Numbered from the stretch's first letter, positions 8,877 to 17,679 are shown. The stretch is DNA of 64,000 nt from Balneolaceae bacterium UBA7797 (GCA_002480645.1 DLCN01000030.1:1-64000), one strand, 5' to 3'. Program-made: numbers and translations. Notes: generated from the sequence alone by a model not told the origin.

Positions 8877-9845
8877 TTATTTAGCGTTGGTAAACATTGC
8901 ATCGATCACTTTCATATTAGCCAGAGAATCTGAAAGCGGTGTTGGCACCGGTGTATCTAAAATAATGGCTTTAGAAAATGCATCCCCCTGAAGAATGTAT
9001 TGATCGCAAGTATCAAGAATAAGGGTTTCCTTTCTGCTCTCGGATTCTATCCGGATCTTTCTCAGATGCTCATTCGGTGCATTGAAAGGAATATTCAATT
9101 CCAATTTCCCTTTGGTTCCCGTAACGATGGCGTATTGATCGTTATACAACTGAGTGGAACAGGTAAATGTGGCAATGCCCTGTTCAAATTCCAGTATTCC
9201 CGAAGCGAACCGATCGACGTTAAAGTCAGGATCATACTCCACAAATGATGTGACCTTAGAAGGTTCATCATTATAAAGTAGGCGTGACATATTTATACAA
9301 TAACAGCCAATATCCAGCAATCCGCCACCACCGATATCCGCTTTATTTCTCACATTTTCAGGATCTATATTGTAGTAGGTGAACACCGAATGGACAGACC
9401 TGAGATCGCCGATCTCTCCGCTATCAATGATCTCCCGTACTTTATCCCATTGTGGATGAAACCGATACATAAAGGCTTCCATCACTTTAAGATCAGGGAA
9501 TTTTTTGGTGGCTTCCATCAGTTTTGCGGCCTCATCAGCAGTGATCGCAATGGGTTTTTCACATAATACATGTTTTCCGGCTTCTAATGCTTTAATAGTC
9601 CAGGGAACATGCAGGTGATTGGGTAAGGGGTTGTAAATTGCTTCTATTTCCTCATCGGCCAGTAGTTCCTCATACGATCCATAATATTTCGGGATCTCCA
9701 ATTCTTCTGCCACGTTTCGGGCATTCTCTAATTTTCGGGATGATATGGCAACAATGTCGCAGAGTTCGCTTCTCTGCATAGAGGGGATCACATTTTTGGT
9801 CCCGATCTTTGCAGTACTTAAAATTCCCCACTTTACTTTTCTCAT
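8877..9845 (-). CDS. Gfo/Idh/MocA family NAD(P)-dependent oxidoreductase
   Basis: This 322-residue protein has an N-terminal Rossmann domain (WGILSTAKIGTKN) and the family motif CEKPIAITADEA near residue 95, where the Lys takes part in catalysis. GGGLLDIGCYCINM (about 173-186) is the conserved C-terminal domain signature. Relatives oxidise or reduce sugars, inositols or trans-dihydrodiols; the substrate here is unknown. It is the first gene of a three-gene operon. Confidence 0.85.
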   Translation of the reverse strand: MRKVKWGILSTAKIGTKNVIPSMQRSELCDIVAISSRKLENARNVAEELEIPKYYGSYEELLADEEIEAIYNPLPNHLHVPWTIKALEAGKHVLCEKPIAITADEAAKLMEATKKFPDLKVMEAFMYRFHPQWDKVREIIDSGEIGDLRSVHSVFTYYNIDPENVRNKADIGGGGLLDIGCYCINMSRLLYNDEPSKVTSFVEYDPDFNVDRFASGILEFEQGIATFTCSTQLYNDQYAIVTGTKGKLELNIPFNAPNEHLRKIRIESESRKETLILDTCDQYILQGDAFSKAIILDTPVPTPLSDSLANMKVIDAMFTNAK

Positions 9846-9959
9846 AAAATATTCCTTTTCAAAAAATGAATGGATCCATCAAATACCAGTTTCCGATTTT
9901 GATGTAAATACCTTTGGAAGATAAAGGAATGTTCGAATTTACAAAGGTGCTATGGTGCC

Positions 9960-10736
9960 TTATTGATAGATCTCGTTAAGTAATGCTGCCAGGCGAACAC
10001 CGGCCTGAGCAATTCGTAATTTCACAGAATCGAAATGGTCGTACATGTAGCGGTAACCCAGATTGCCATCTCCAATATCATAAACCTGAGGATGCAGATC
10101 CTGGGATTCATTGGCCCATTCCAGCCAACTCGATTTCTGCCATTCGGCAATGGTTTCATCAGAAAGCTGATTCGAAGAGAATTCTGCCAGCTCGTAGCCA
10201 TTCAGCTGTCTGCTGTCGATCATTTCGCTATCCCAAACACGATGGAGGTTGGAATTTTCTCTGAACCAGGTCACTTTAACATCATTTCCACCCCGGTCGG
10301 TACCATTACCAGCATGCAGCGGTTGGTGAAGGTCTCCAACCAGGTGAATCAGGATCTTAAGATTCTCGGCCTCTTTTTCAGGGGAAAGTCCACCTGCTTT
10401 TAATTCTGTAACTACTTTTTCGATGGCCCAAAGAATATCTCCTTCTTCCGGAGTGCCTGCTTCTTCATAAGTTTTTCCCTCAGGTATCGTGCAATAATGC
10501 CAGGGGTTCATAAACCGGTAATCAGAATCAGATTTAATATTATCCATCCAATTACTTTCTTCAGCCAGTGAATTCCCTTTCAACACACGACGCACTTCGG
10601 AAGCAGCTTTTTCCGAAAGCAGGTCCTGTGCGATATAGCCAACTGCCCGATGGCCTGCTTGCCCCCACGGTAGAGGAGCTTTGTGGCCGGAAGCGCCAAA
10701 AATAAAGACTGAAATTAGAAGGAATAGCTTGATCAT
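9960..10736 (-). CDS. S1/P1 family nuclease, secreted
   Basis: A signal peptide precedes Trp24, which would be near the mature N-terminus as in P1 nuclease (WGQAGHRAVG). Zinc-ligand segments follow: HLVGDLHQPLHAGNGTDRGGND (about 130-151) and NLHRVWDSEMI (about 163-173). The family cleaves single-stranded DNA and RNA and removes 3' phosphates, using three zinc ions. The length of 258 residues is typical. It is presumably periplasmic or extracellular and scavenges nucleotides or phosphate (inference). Confidence 0.9.
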   Translation of the reverse strand: MIKLFLLISVFIFGASGHKAPLPWGQAGHRAVGYIAQDLLSEKAASEVRRVLKGNSLAEESNWMDNIKSDSDYRFMNPWHYCTIPEGKTYEEAGTPEEGDILWAIEKVVTELKAGGLSPEKEAENLKILIHLVGDLHQPLHAGNGTDRGGNDVKVTWFRENSNLHRVWDSEMIDSRQLNGYELAEFSSNQLSDETIAEWQKSSWLEWANESQDLHPQVYDIGDGNLGYRYMYDHFDSVKLRIAQAGVRLAALLNEIYQ

Positions 10737-10814
10737 GGTACTAAAATTTTTCCCTGATGCTAGCCATTCCTGCTAAAAAATCATAATGCCAATATGTAAA
10801 GGTTCTTTAGGATA

Positions 10815-11309
10815 TCAGTCTTCCAGTTCAGATAATAAATTCTGCAGATCGAGTGGATGAGTAAACATCTCGATGGATCCATCAGATTTTTTTGGCCATT
10901 GATCTTTAGGCCGATCCCAGTATAATTCCACCCCGTTCTCATCAGGATCGTTCATGTAAATAGCCTCTGAAACCCCATGATCGGATGCCCCGGTAATGGG
11001 GTGTCCGGATTCATACACTCGTTTGAAGATCTCGGCAAGATCTTTTCGGGTGGGATATAAAATAGCCGTGTGGAAAAGACCGGCACTCGTTTTTGGGGCA
11101 GGAGGGCCGCCAAGACTATTCCAGGTATTTAATCCAATATGGTGATGATAGCCACCGGCTGAAATGAATGCAGCCTGTTCGCCATACATTGTTACCAATT
11201 CAAATCCCAGAATTCCGCAGTAGAAATCCAGAGAACGTTGTATATCTGCCACCTGCAGGTGCACATGTCCAATACTTGTCTGAGCAGGAATTTTATAATC
11301 GCTTGCCAT
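10815..11309 (-). CDS. glyoxalase/VOC family protein, catechol 2,3-dioxygenase-like
   Basis: Paired VOC modules are visible: metal ligands fit His14 in IGHVHLQVADI, His in GLFHTAILYPTR and Glu in NGVELYWDRP, as in CatE/MhqE-type ring-cleaving dioxygenases and related proteins. The ATG at 11309 is preferred over the in-frame TTG at 11333 because the TTG lies inside the -7 promoter element (11331-11338). The promoter is overlapped upstream by a 26-bp perfect palindrome, which implies repression by a MarR-type regulator. In Bacillus, MarR proteins such as MhqR control such genes in response to quinones; the parallel is inference. Confidence 0.8.
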   Translation of the reverse strand: MASDYKIPAQTSIGHVHLQVADIQRSLDFYCGILGFELVTMYGEQAAFISAGGYHHHIGLNTWNSLGGPPAPKTSAGLFHTAILYPTRKDLAEIFKRVYESGHPITGASDHGVSEAIYMNDPDENGVELYWDRPKDQWPKKSDGSIEMFTHPLDLQNLLSELED

Positions 11310-11330
11310 CTTTGTTTTATTTAGTTTGAG

Positions 11331-11338
11331 CAAAGATA
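11331..11338 (-). promoter_or_regulatory. -7 promoter element of the VOC gene
   Basis: TATCTTTG on the minus strand is a full TAnnTTTG match. A TTTA at 11359-11356, inside the palindrome, could serve as the -33 element at 17 bp spacing. Confidence 0.55.
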
Positions 11339-11340
11339 CA

Positions 11341-11366
11341 AAATTAGTTTAATGTTAAACTAATTT
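11341..11366. promoter_or_regulatory. 26-bp perfect palindrome, probable MarR-type operator
   Basis: Arms AAATTAGTTTAA and TTAAACTAATTT flank a TG centre with no mismatch. The palindrome abuts the -7 element of the VOC gene and covers its -33 region, the usual place for a repressor site. The TAGTTTAA/TTAAACTA core resembles known MarR/OhrR-type sites. No MarR gene is in the window. Confidence 0.65.
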
Positions 11367-11411
11367 ATTTTTATGATGTACTTCATGTGGAATTAACAAT
11401 CTGTTTTAATT

Positions 11412-11942
11412 TTAGATAGGGTGACAAGTTAGTTGTACGAATCCGTTATCAAACTCTTTAACAGAGTGAATGTTCAGATCCCAATCCGGTTTGCTGGGAT
11501 CAAAGAGAGGAATACCTTCATAAAGCATTTTCGGAATTCTGGTGATGATAAACCGGTCGATCAGTCTTGCTTTTTTAAAAGCCTGAATAGTAATTCCGCC
11601 ATCTACATAGATATGGGAGAATCCCATTGAGTTTAGTTCATCCATAACTTTTAAGGGAGATCCACTAATTCGAAATACTTTGCTCTTGAGAGAGTCTGGC
11701 AGATCTAATTCACGCGATGTGAGAACATATACCGGTTTTGAATAATGCCATCCGCCAAAGCTGAGTACTTTATCAAAAGTGTTTCGTCCCATCACGATCA
11801 CATCCACGGAGTCCATAAAAGCCGAATACCCGAAGTCTTCGCCTTCAAGGGTATATTCCGGATTGTGAAGCCAGTCTATATCGCCATTTCTTCGGGCGAT
11901 ATATCCGTCGAGACTTGTTGCAATATAGACTGATGCTTTCAT
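11412..11942 (-). CDS. dihydrofolate reductase-like protein (RibD C-terminal domain family)
   Basis: This 176-residue protein begins with SLDGYIARRNGDIDWL and has VIVMGRNTFDKVL near residue 49, typical of stand-alone RibD_C/YyaP-type DHFR-fold reductases. It presumably uses NADPH, but neither folate nor riboflavin intermediates can be assigned as substrate. It lies 10 bases after the DinB gene and is the second gene of that operon. A true DHFR is less likely because the residues around the folate site differ. Confidence 0.8.
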   Translation of the reverse strand: MKASVYIATSLDGYIARRNGDIDWLHNPEYTLEGEDFGYSAFMDSVDVIVMGRNTFDKVLSFGGWHYSKPVYVLTSRELDLPDSLKSKVFRISGSPLKVMDELNSMGFSHIYVDGGITIQAFKKARLIDRFIITRIPKMLYEGIPLFDPSKPDWDLNIHSVKEFDNGFVQLTCHPI

Positions 11943-11952
11943 GATGTTTTAT

Positions 11953-12441
11953 TTAGCGTTCCCAAAAGGCCGGTGGTTCAATATCAAGAGCCCGTAAATA
12001 TACATAAGCCTGACCCCGATGGTGAATTTCATTATCTATTGCATAAAATAACAACCACCAGACTTTGCCTTTCCACTGTCCGAACGCAGTATCTGTTTGT
12101 TGAAATCGTTCAGGATCGGTTTGAGTATAAAACTCTTCCAGCTTTGCTGTGGACCAATCCCACATTTCGAGTAATTCTTTTTTAGTCTGAACAGGTTCAG
12201 TGATGGGGGCCCCTTCAATTTCACCAAATTGAGTCCATGTTCCGGTGGCTATTCCTTTGGCAGAGGGAACGGTCATACTAAGTAATTCCTGGCACATTTC
12301 GCCGAAAGTTCGCATCCCACCAATGGAAAAGGTAAATAGTTTGTCATCAGGAAAACGCTTAATGGTTCGTCTGGTCAGGGAGCGGTGTCCCTGCCACTGG
12401 ATCAGTAATTCTTCAGGGGTAAGGATGGGTGAATTCTTCAT
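11953..12441 (-). CDS. DinB family protein
   Basis: This 162-residue four-helix protein has DinB features: WQGHRSLTRRTIKRFPD at the N-terminus and NEIHHRGQAYVYLRAL near residue 136, where the His residues would bind a metal. DinB/YfiT-type proteins are thiol-dependent metalloenzymes, often bacillithiol S-transferases in Firmicutes. A link with the YtxJ gene 2.5 kb away is possible but unproven. A 22-bp palindrome sits between this gene and the upstream WYL regulator. Confidence 0.8.
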   Translation of the reverse strand: MKNSPILTPEELLIQWQGHRSLTRRTIKRFPDDKLFTFSIGGMRTFGEMCQELLSMTVPSAKGIATGTWTQFGEIEGAPITEPVQTKKELLEMWDWSTAKLEEFYTQTDPERFQQTDTAFGQWKGKVWWLLFYAIDNEIHHRGQAYVYLRALDIEPPAFWER

Positions 12442-12485
12442 TGCTTTCAGTATTAGTTATTGGTTGAAAGCAAGGTAATAGCGGG

Positions 12486-12507
12486 TACTGACAGCCCTAT
12501 GTCAGTA
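12486..12507. promoter_or_regulatory. 22-bp palindrome between WYL regulator and DinB gene, probable operator
   Basis: TACTGACA and TGTCAGTA are perfect 8-bp inverted arms around a 6-bp centre, 45 bases ahead of the DinB ATG and just past the regulator stop. The position suits an operator for the DinB-RibD unit, bound by the adjacent YafY-type regulator. Confidence 0.6.
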
Positions 12508-12519
12508 TGGTTAAAATTT

Positions 12520-13485
12520 TTATTCAATATCTGAAAAATGTTCAACAAGCTGTCTGGAAATACGCTTAAGCGCGCTTGTTAGAGCTTCAGATTTTACAAC
12601 TTTGATACAGGTTCCATAGCTGAGTAACCAACGGGCCGTATACTCGATAGACGGAGTAAGGAAGGTCATTTTAACACCGTCGGGAACAGTTTCTTCCCAC
12701 GCCCAGCCGTGCCAGAATTTCTGATCACCGACGAAACGGGCTACTTCATGAGTAAAGATCACGGTGATCTCTTTCAGTTCCCGTTCTTTGTGCAGCTGTT
12801 TCTCGTAGAACTTTTTTAAGGTATGTTGTGCTGCATCAGCGATCTTTTCACCTGTCAGCTTATAATGCTTAAATCGATCGAGACGAAACATTCGGTAATC
12901 TTGCCGAAGTTGACACCATCCGGCCAGATACCAATTTCTCCCCATTACCAATAAGCCTAATGGCTCCACCTTACGGAGAGTGCTTTCTTCTTTATACGGA
13001 CGTTTATAATCGATTTCTACTACTTTTTTCTTAAAGATCGCTTGTTGCAGAAAACTAAAGATACGGTCATCATCAATGGTACGCTGAGTGCCGCTTACCT
13101 GATAGAGATTTTGAACATGATGATCCATAGTTTCAAAGAATTCCTTGTCATCGGGTGGCAGTACAGACCGGATTTTTTCTAATGCAGATTGAAATGATTT
13201 TCCTAATTCATTGTTGTTCCAGGGCTGCATCAGACGTTCAGCTGCCAGCAATGAAACGGCCTCGTTCTTATCAAACATCACAGGAGGTAAATGATAACCC
13301 CGCATGATGAAATATCCTTTACCGGTTTCAAAACCGATGGGAACCCCGGCTTCTTCAAGTGCCCGCAGATCTCGGTAGACCGTACGTTGGCTGATTGAAT
13401 AACGCTCCGCAAGGGTTTCTACCGGGACAAATTTTCTACCCTGCAGAAAAATGATGATGGCTGTGAGGCGGTCAATTCTGTTCAA
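12520..13485 (-). CDS. YafY-family transcriptional regulator with WYL domain
   Basis: The N-terminus is a DeoR-like HTH_11 (YSISQRTVYRDLRALEEAGVPIG, about 29-51). The middle is a WYL domain, seen as VEIDYKRPYKEESTLRKVEPLGLLVMGRNWYLAGWCQL near 156-195, followed by a WCX-type C-terminus. WYL domains sense oligonucleotides or other ligands. The gene starts at TTG. It directly precedes the DinB and RibD-like genes in the same direction, with a palindrome between, so local control is likely. Confidence 0.85.
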   Translation of the reverse strand: MNRIDRLTAIIIFLQGRKFVPVETLAERYSISQRTVYRDLRALEEAGVPIGFETGKGYFIMRGYHLPPVMFDKNEAVSLLAAERLMQPWNNNELGKSFQSALEKIRSVLPPDDKEFFETMDHHVQNLYQVSGTQRTIDDDRIFSFLQQAIFKKKVVEIDYKRPYKEESTLRKVEPLGLLVMGRNWYLAGWCQLRQDYRMFRLDRFKHYKLTGEKIADAAQHTLKKFYEKQLHKERELKEITVIFTHEVARFVGDQKFWHGWAWEETVPDGVKMTFLTPSIEYTARWLLSYGTCIKVVKSEALTSALKRISRQLVEHFSDIE

Positions 13486-13556
13486 AGTTCCGTGTTTTTG
13501 GAAGAGGCTAACGCTTTATGATGAATCAGTCAATGCTTTAGGTCTGTTTCTATAAT

Positions 13557-13584
13557 AAAAAAGGGCATCCAATTGATGCCCTTT
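13557..13584 (-). terminator. terminator of the UPF0173 gene
   Basis: Reading leftward, AAAGGGCATC pairs with GATGCCCTTT around a 5-base loop and is followed by a T-run. It lies 27 bases after the UPF0173 stop. Confidence 0.75.
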
Positions 13585-13610
13585 AAAATGATTAGGATAA
13601 TAGATCCCTA

Positions 13611-14315
13611 TCAGTCGAAAATATTTGCCCCGATCTCAGGAATGATGACGTCGGTATCGGAAACACCTTCCAGATAATCTTTAAATTCTACCGGATCGGT
13701 ATCGATCGGTGGCCAGGTTCCGTAATGAATAGGAACTGGAATTTCAGGATCGATCATTTGAACGGCGTAAGACGCTTCTTCAGGTCCCATGGTGAAATGA
13801 TCACCAATTGGAGCAAAGACCACATGTGGTTCATACAATTCTCCGTACAGTTCCAGATCTCCGAAAATATTAGTGTCGCCCATGTGATAAATACAGATAT
13901 CATCTTCAAAAGAAAGGATCAATCCAGCAGGGTCCCCGGCATATTGTCCGTTATATGAGGAGCTGTGATTGGCCGAAACCATGGTAACTGAGAAATCTTC
14001 AAAATTAACGGTACCACCTTTATTGAATTGAATTCCCTGATCTTCGGGCAGGCCATCTTTCCAAAGCAATGAAATGAGTTCGAGCATGCCCACTACTTTT
14101 GCTCCGGTCTTCTTAGCAATGTCGATTGTATCCCCAACATGATCATCATGACCGTGAGTTAGCAAAATGAAATCGGCTTTATCCACTTCTTTGAATTCGT
14201 CGGGGGTAGAAGGGTTTTGGGATAGGAATGGATCGATGTAGATCACAGAGCCGTTCGGACTTACTATTTTAAAAGTTGAATGTCCGAGCCAATGTGCTTT
14301 AACTTTAGTTTCCAT
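13611..14315 (-). CDS. metallo-beta-lactamase-fold hydrolase, UPF0173 family
   Basis: This 234-residue protein shows the metal-binding motif THGHDDHVGD (His54, His56, Asp58, His59) and later ligands in ANHSSS, YHMGDTNIFGD and VPIHYGTWP. It matches UPF0173 (YtkL-like) proteins, annotated as metal-dependent hydrolases and related to L-ascorbate-6-phosphate lactonases (UlaG). The substrate is unknown. It is transcribed alone, divergently from ytxJ, with its own terminator. Confidence 0.85.
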   Translation of the reverse strand: METKVKAHWLGHSTFKIVSPNGSVIYIDPFLSQNPSTPDEFKEVDKADFILLTHGHDDHVGDTIDIAKKTGAKVVGMLELISLLWKDGLPEDQGIQFNKGGTVNFEDFSVTMVSANHSSSYNGQYAGDPAGLILSFEDDICIYHMGDTNIFGDLELYGELYEPHVVFAPIGDHFTMGPEEASYAVQMIDPEIPVPIHYGTWPPIDTDPVEFKDYLEGVSDTDVIIPEIGANIFD

Positions 14316-14436
14316 AATAATGTTAGAATCCGTTTTGGTTAAGTATTCATTTAATTTAATGGAGCTTAAACCCTCATAGTTCCAAAGGATTTAGGATTAT
14401 AATGCTTTATATTTAGAAAAAGATTATTGAATTGAT

Positions 14437-14832
14437 ATGGGATTTTTAAAAAGTTTTTTAGGTGGCTCGAAAGAGGCAGAAGCAGAATGGGAGTATATCA
14501 CCCAACCGGAAGAACTGGAGTACGTGTTTCAGACCTCTAATGAACGACCCCAGTTAATATTAAAACACAGCAGAAGTTGTGGAGTTAGTTTCTTTGCAAA
14601 GAAGAATATCGATTCTATGCCACTGGAAGATGTGGAGCAGTTGGATCGGTATATGGTAGATGTTTTGCATAGCCGGGATATTTCTCAAATGATCGCTGAG
14701 AATCTAAAGATCAGGCATGAATCCCCTCAAGCATTTATGGTGAGAAATGGGGAAGTGATCTGGCATGCTTCACATGGCGAAGTAAATAAAGTGAATGTAC
14801 TCCGGGCCTACCTTAAAGCCATGGAGATGTAA
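14437..14832 (+). CDS. ytxJ: bacillithiol-system redox protein YtxJ (DUF2847)
   Basis: This 131-residue thioredoxin-fold protein has one conserved cysteine in LKHSRSCGVS near residue 49, the position of the monothiol site in YtxJ. The family is placed in the bacillithiol redox network by co-occurrence with bacillithiol synthesis genes. Its presence suggests that the cell makes bacillithiol or a derivative (inference). The gene is monocistronic and diverges from the UPF0173 gene across a 121-base spacer. A near-match -7 element (TATATTTA) lies just upstream. Confidence 0.8.
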   Translation: MGFLKSFLGGSKEAEAEWEYITQPEELEYVFQTSNERPQLILKHSRSCGVSFFAKKNIDSMPLEDVEQLDRYMVDVLHSRDISQMIAENLKIRHESPQAFMVRNGEVIWHASHGEVNKVNVLRAYLKAMEM

Positions 14833-15075
14833 CACGTATCACCGGGCATTCTAAACTTGCCGGTACATTTTATTGATTCCACCGGAAAGAAAATGTTATA
14901 TGAGAGGCTCTCTGTTTATTCTTTGTAAACTGGAAGATCGAACCGATTGCTTTGCGCGCTTTGCGTACTCTGCGGTATAATAATCCAGGTTTATAAAAAT
15001 GCACGGCATGTGGAGAGTACTTTTTAAATCTACCACGATCTTGTCGTAACAGAAATATTCTCTATTGAATAATGT
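14833..15075. other. noncoding spacer with short GC-rich direct repeats
   Basis: No gene is supported in these 243 bases between convergent genes. A distinctive stretch near 14950-14980 repeats CTTTGCG twice and ends in TACTCTGCGG, unlike its AT-rich surroundings. Confidence 0.35.
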
Positions 15076-16758
15076 CTAAAACCCGGCGGCATACCCATCG
15101 CCCCGGGGATCCACACCTGCTCCAATTTTACCGTCTTCTGTGATCATGAGAGAATGAATTCGGGCAACAGAGGATGGTCGGAGCTTATGACCTTTTGCTT
15201 CAAGAAGCCTGATCGTATCCGGACTCAGGGTAAGTCTGTCATAAAAGAGTATATCGGGCATCCATTGGTGGTGAATTCGCGGGGCTGCATTAGCCTGCTG
15301 TGCATCCATTTCGAATACAGCCATATTTAAAAAATTCTGCAAAACTGCTGTTATTATTCTTGGCCCGCCCGCAGCTCCAATTACCATTACCACCTTCCCA
15401 TCCTTTGTGGCGATCATCGGGATCATACTACTGAGCATTCTTTTTTCCGGCTGAATGGAATTGGCTTCTCCTCCCAATAATCCAAACATATTAGGTACTC
15501 CGGGCTGAGCGGAGAAATCATCCATTTCGTTATTAAGTAAGAATCCGGCTCCGGTAACAGCTACATGACTTCCAAAAGAACCATTTAGAGTGGTGGTTAT
15601 ACCTACGGCATTACCATCACGGTCAATAATAGAAAAGTGAGTCGTTTCTGTTGATTCCTGATACCCCGGGACGTCTCCATGAGAAAGAGTTTCGGATGGA
15701 GTGACCGAATCCATTGAAAAAGAATTCATTCTTTCGGAATTGTACTCTACACTGGTCAATTCACTGATGGGGACTTCCCAGAAATCAGGATCGCCAAGAT
15801 AAAAAGAGCGGTCTGCAAATGCCCGGCGCATGCTCTCGGCCATTACGTGTAGATAATCCGCAGAGCCGAATCCCATTTCTTCAAGCGGATAAGGTTCCAT
15901 CATTTTCAGGATCTGAGCAATGGCAACACTACCTGAACTTGGCGGTGGCATCAGGTAAAGCTTGTATCCCCGGAAGTCAACAGTTACGGGAGCCCGCCAA
16001 ACGCTTTCATACTTGTTGAGGTCCTCATGAGTAATGATGCCCCCCAGATTATTCATTTCGTTTACGATCTCATCAGCTACTTCACCGGCATAAAATCCAT
16101 CTCTACCCAGATCAGCAATGAATGTGAGAGTTTGAGCCAGATCTTTCTGTACAAACAGATCTCCTTCAGAAAACAGAGAATCATTCTTCGGGAGAAAGTA
16201 AACCGAGGCTCCCGTATAATTACGAAAGCGATCGAGATGCGCATTTAAACCGGCAGCCTGAGAATAACTTAACGAGTAGCCGTTTTCAGCCAGTTTGATG
16301 GCAGGCTCGATCAGTGATTTCCATTCCATAGTTCCATATTTCTGATGAGCCTGAACCATGCCGTCAACCGTTCCGGGCACACCAACAGCAAGTGCACCAT
16401 CTTTACTTAGCCTGCTTTGATATTCTCCCTCTTTGATGTACATGTCGCGGGAAGCTGATAACGGCGCTTTTTCGCGAAAATCGAGTGTGTTAACCGTTCC
16501 ATCTGCCAATCGTACTACCATAAAACCACCTCCGCCAATATTTCCGGCCCGCGGTAGTGTAACTGCCAAAGCAAATTGAACGGCAATGGCTGCATCAACA
16601 GCATTTCCTCCCTGCATAAGGATCTGTTTGCCAACTTCTGAGGCAAGCTGATCCGCAGAACTAACGGCTCCATGATCGAAGGTTTTCTGCCAGCCGGTCT
16701 GAGCAGATGCCACAGGTTGAAGGATGAAGAAAATCAACAGAAAAAAGAGATGACGCAT
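15076..16758 (-). CDS. ggt: gamma-glutamyltransferase, periplasmic
   Basis: A signal peptide (1-19, ending ASAQ) is followed by the Ntn-hydrolase precursor. Autocleavage before Thr372 in the TTHFSI motif would free the small subunit, and Thr372 would be the catalytic nucleophile. The conserved GNIGGGGFM near residue 73 and the PPPSSGSVA glycine-rich loop are present. It hydrolyses or transfers gamma-glutamyl groups from glutathione and related peptides. It starts 3 bases after the xerD stop and so is the last gene of the HD - xerD - ggt operon. Confidence 0.92.
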   Translation of the reverse strand: MRHLFFLLIFFILQPVASAQTGWQKTFDHGAVSSADQLASEVGKQILMQGGNAVDAAIAVQFALAVTLPRAGNIGGGGFMVVRLADGTVNTLDFREKAPLSASRDMYIKEGEYQSRLSKDGALAVGVPGTVDGMVQAHQKYGTMEWKSLIEPAIKLAENGYSLSYSQAAGLNAHLDRFRNYTGASVYFLPKNDSLFSEGDLFVQKDLAQTLTFIADLGRDGFYAGEVADEIVNEMNNLGGIITHEDLNKYESVWRAPVTVDFRGYKLYLMPPPSSGSVAIAQILKMMEPYPLEEMGFGSADYLHVMAESMRRAFADRSFYLGDPDFWEVPISELTSVEYNSERMNSFSMDSVTPSETLSHGDVPGYQESTETTHFSIIDRDGNAVGITTTLNGSFGSHVAVTGAGFLLNNEMDDFSAQPGVPNMFGLLGGEANSIQPEKRMLSSMIPMIATKDGKVVMVIGAAGGPRIITAVLQNFLNMAVFEMDAQQANAAPRIHHQWMPDILFYDRLTLSPDTIRLLEAKGHKLRPSSVARIHSLMITEDGKIGAGVDPRGDGYAAGF

Positions 16759-16761
16759 GTA

Positions 16762-17673
16762 TTAACCTCTGGGGTGAAATTGCTTATGGGTTTGATGAAG
16801 CAGGGTACGATCCACATGAGTGTAGATCTCTGTTGTGATGATGGATGAGTGGCCAAGCATTTCCTGCACGGCTCGCAGGTCGGCACCACCTTCCAGTAAA
16901 TGGGTTGCGAAAGAGTGCCGGAAAATATGAGGGTATACTTTCTTTTGAATATCGGCTTCTTTTGCTGCTTTTTGAACAATATTCCATACACTCATACGGG
17001 TCAGAGCGGTACCACGCTGACTCAGAAATACTTTATTCTTTGCTTTTTCTGCCTTGCTTGGTTTATAAAAAAGCGGTCGAACATATTCCATATAATGTTC
17101 GAGTGCCTCCTGAGCTATCTCGCCAACCGGGACTAATCGTTCTTTACTTCCTTTACCGATCACACGAATAAACCCGATCTCAAAAAACATCCGGTCTTGT
17201 TCCAGATCGGTAAGTTCACTTACCCTCATCCCGGTACCATACAGACATTCGAGAATGGCCTTATCACGAATTCCGGTCGGCTTCCTGGTGTCGGGGGTGT
17301 CGAGCATGGCCATGATCTCTTCCGGAGTAAGTATCTCAGGCAGTTTCTTTGCTTTTTTAGGTAATTCGATCAGCTCAGCCGGATTTGCAGCTGTCATTCC
17401 TTCAACTAAAGCAAATTCATGGAATCCTCTGATACTGGAAATATTCCGGGCCAGAGAGCTGGCAGCCAGCAGTTCATGATCTATCAGGTAGTCCAGAAAA
17501 TCTTCGATATGGTGTAAGGTAACTCCGGCCAGATCTGTAATCTTTTTATCAACAGAGAGAAAGAGGAGGTATCGATGAAGGTCGTTTTCGTATGAAGAAA
17601 CAGAGTTGCCGGACAATCCTTTTTCAAGTTTAATGAATTGAAGGTATAGGTCCAGTTCCTGTTTAAATCTCAC
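16762..17673 (-). CDS. xerD: tyrosine recombinase XerD
   Basis: This 303-residue tyrosine recombinase carries an N-terminal SAM-like core-binding domain (about 1-95) and a catalytic domain with Arg150, Lys174, His249, Arg252, His275 and Tyr284. The size, the HIFRHSFATHLLEGG motif and the chromosomal context fit the housekeeping dimer-resolution recombinase rather than a phage integrase. XerC versus XerD cannot be fully settled from sequence, though the domain sequence leans to XerD. It lies 6 bases after the HD-domain gene. Confidence 0.85.
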   Translation of the reverse strand: MRFKQELDLYLQFIKLEKGLSGNSVSSYENDLHRYLLFLSVDKKITDLAGVTLHHIEDFLDYLIDHELLAASSLARNISSIRGFHEFALVEGMTAANPAELIELPKKAKKLPEILTPEEIMAMLDTPDTRKPTGIRDKAILECLYGTGMRVSELTDLEQDRMFFEIGFIRVIGKGSKERLVPVGEIAQEALEHYMEYVRPLFYKPSKAEKAKNKVFLSQRGTALTRMSVWNIVQKAAKEADIQKKVYPHIFRHSFATHLLEGGADLRAVQEMLGHSSIITTEIYTHVDRTLLHQTHKQFHPRG

Positions 17674-17679
17674 GATCTG

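Noticed and set aside
16762..17673. Integrase of a mobile element
   Set aside because: The recombinase has XerC/D size and motifs, lies in a housekeeping operon, and no attachment site, tRNA junction or phage gene is nearby.
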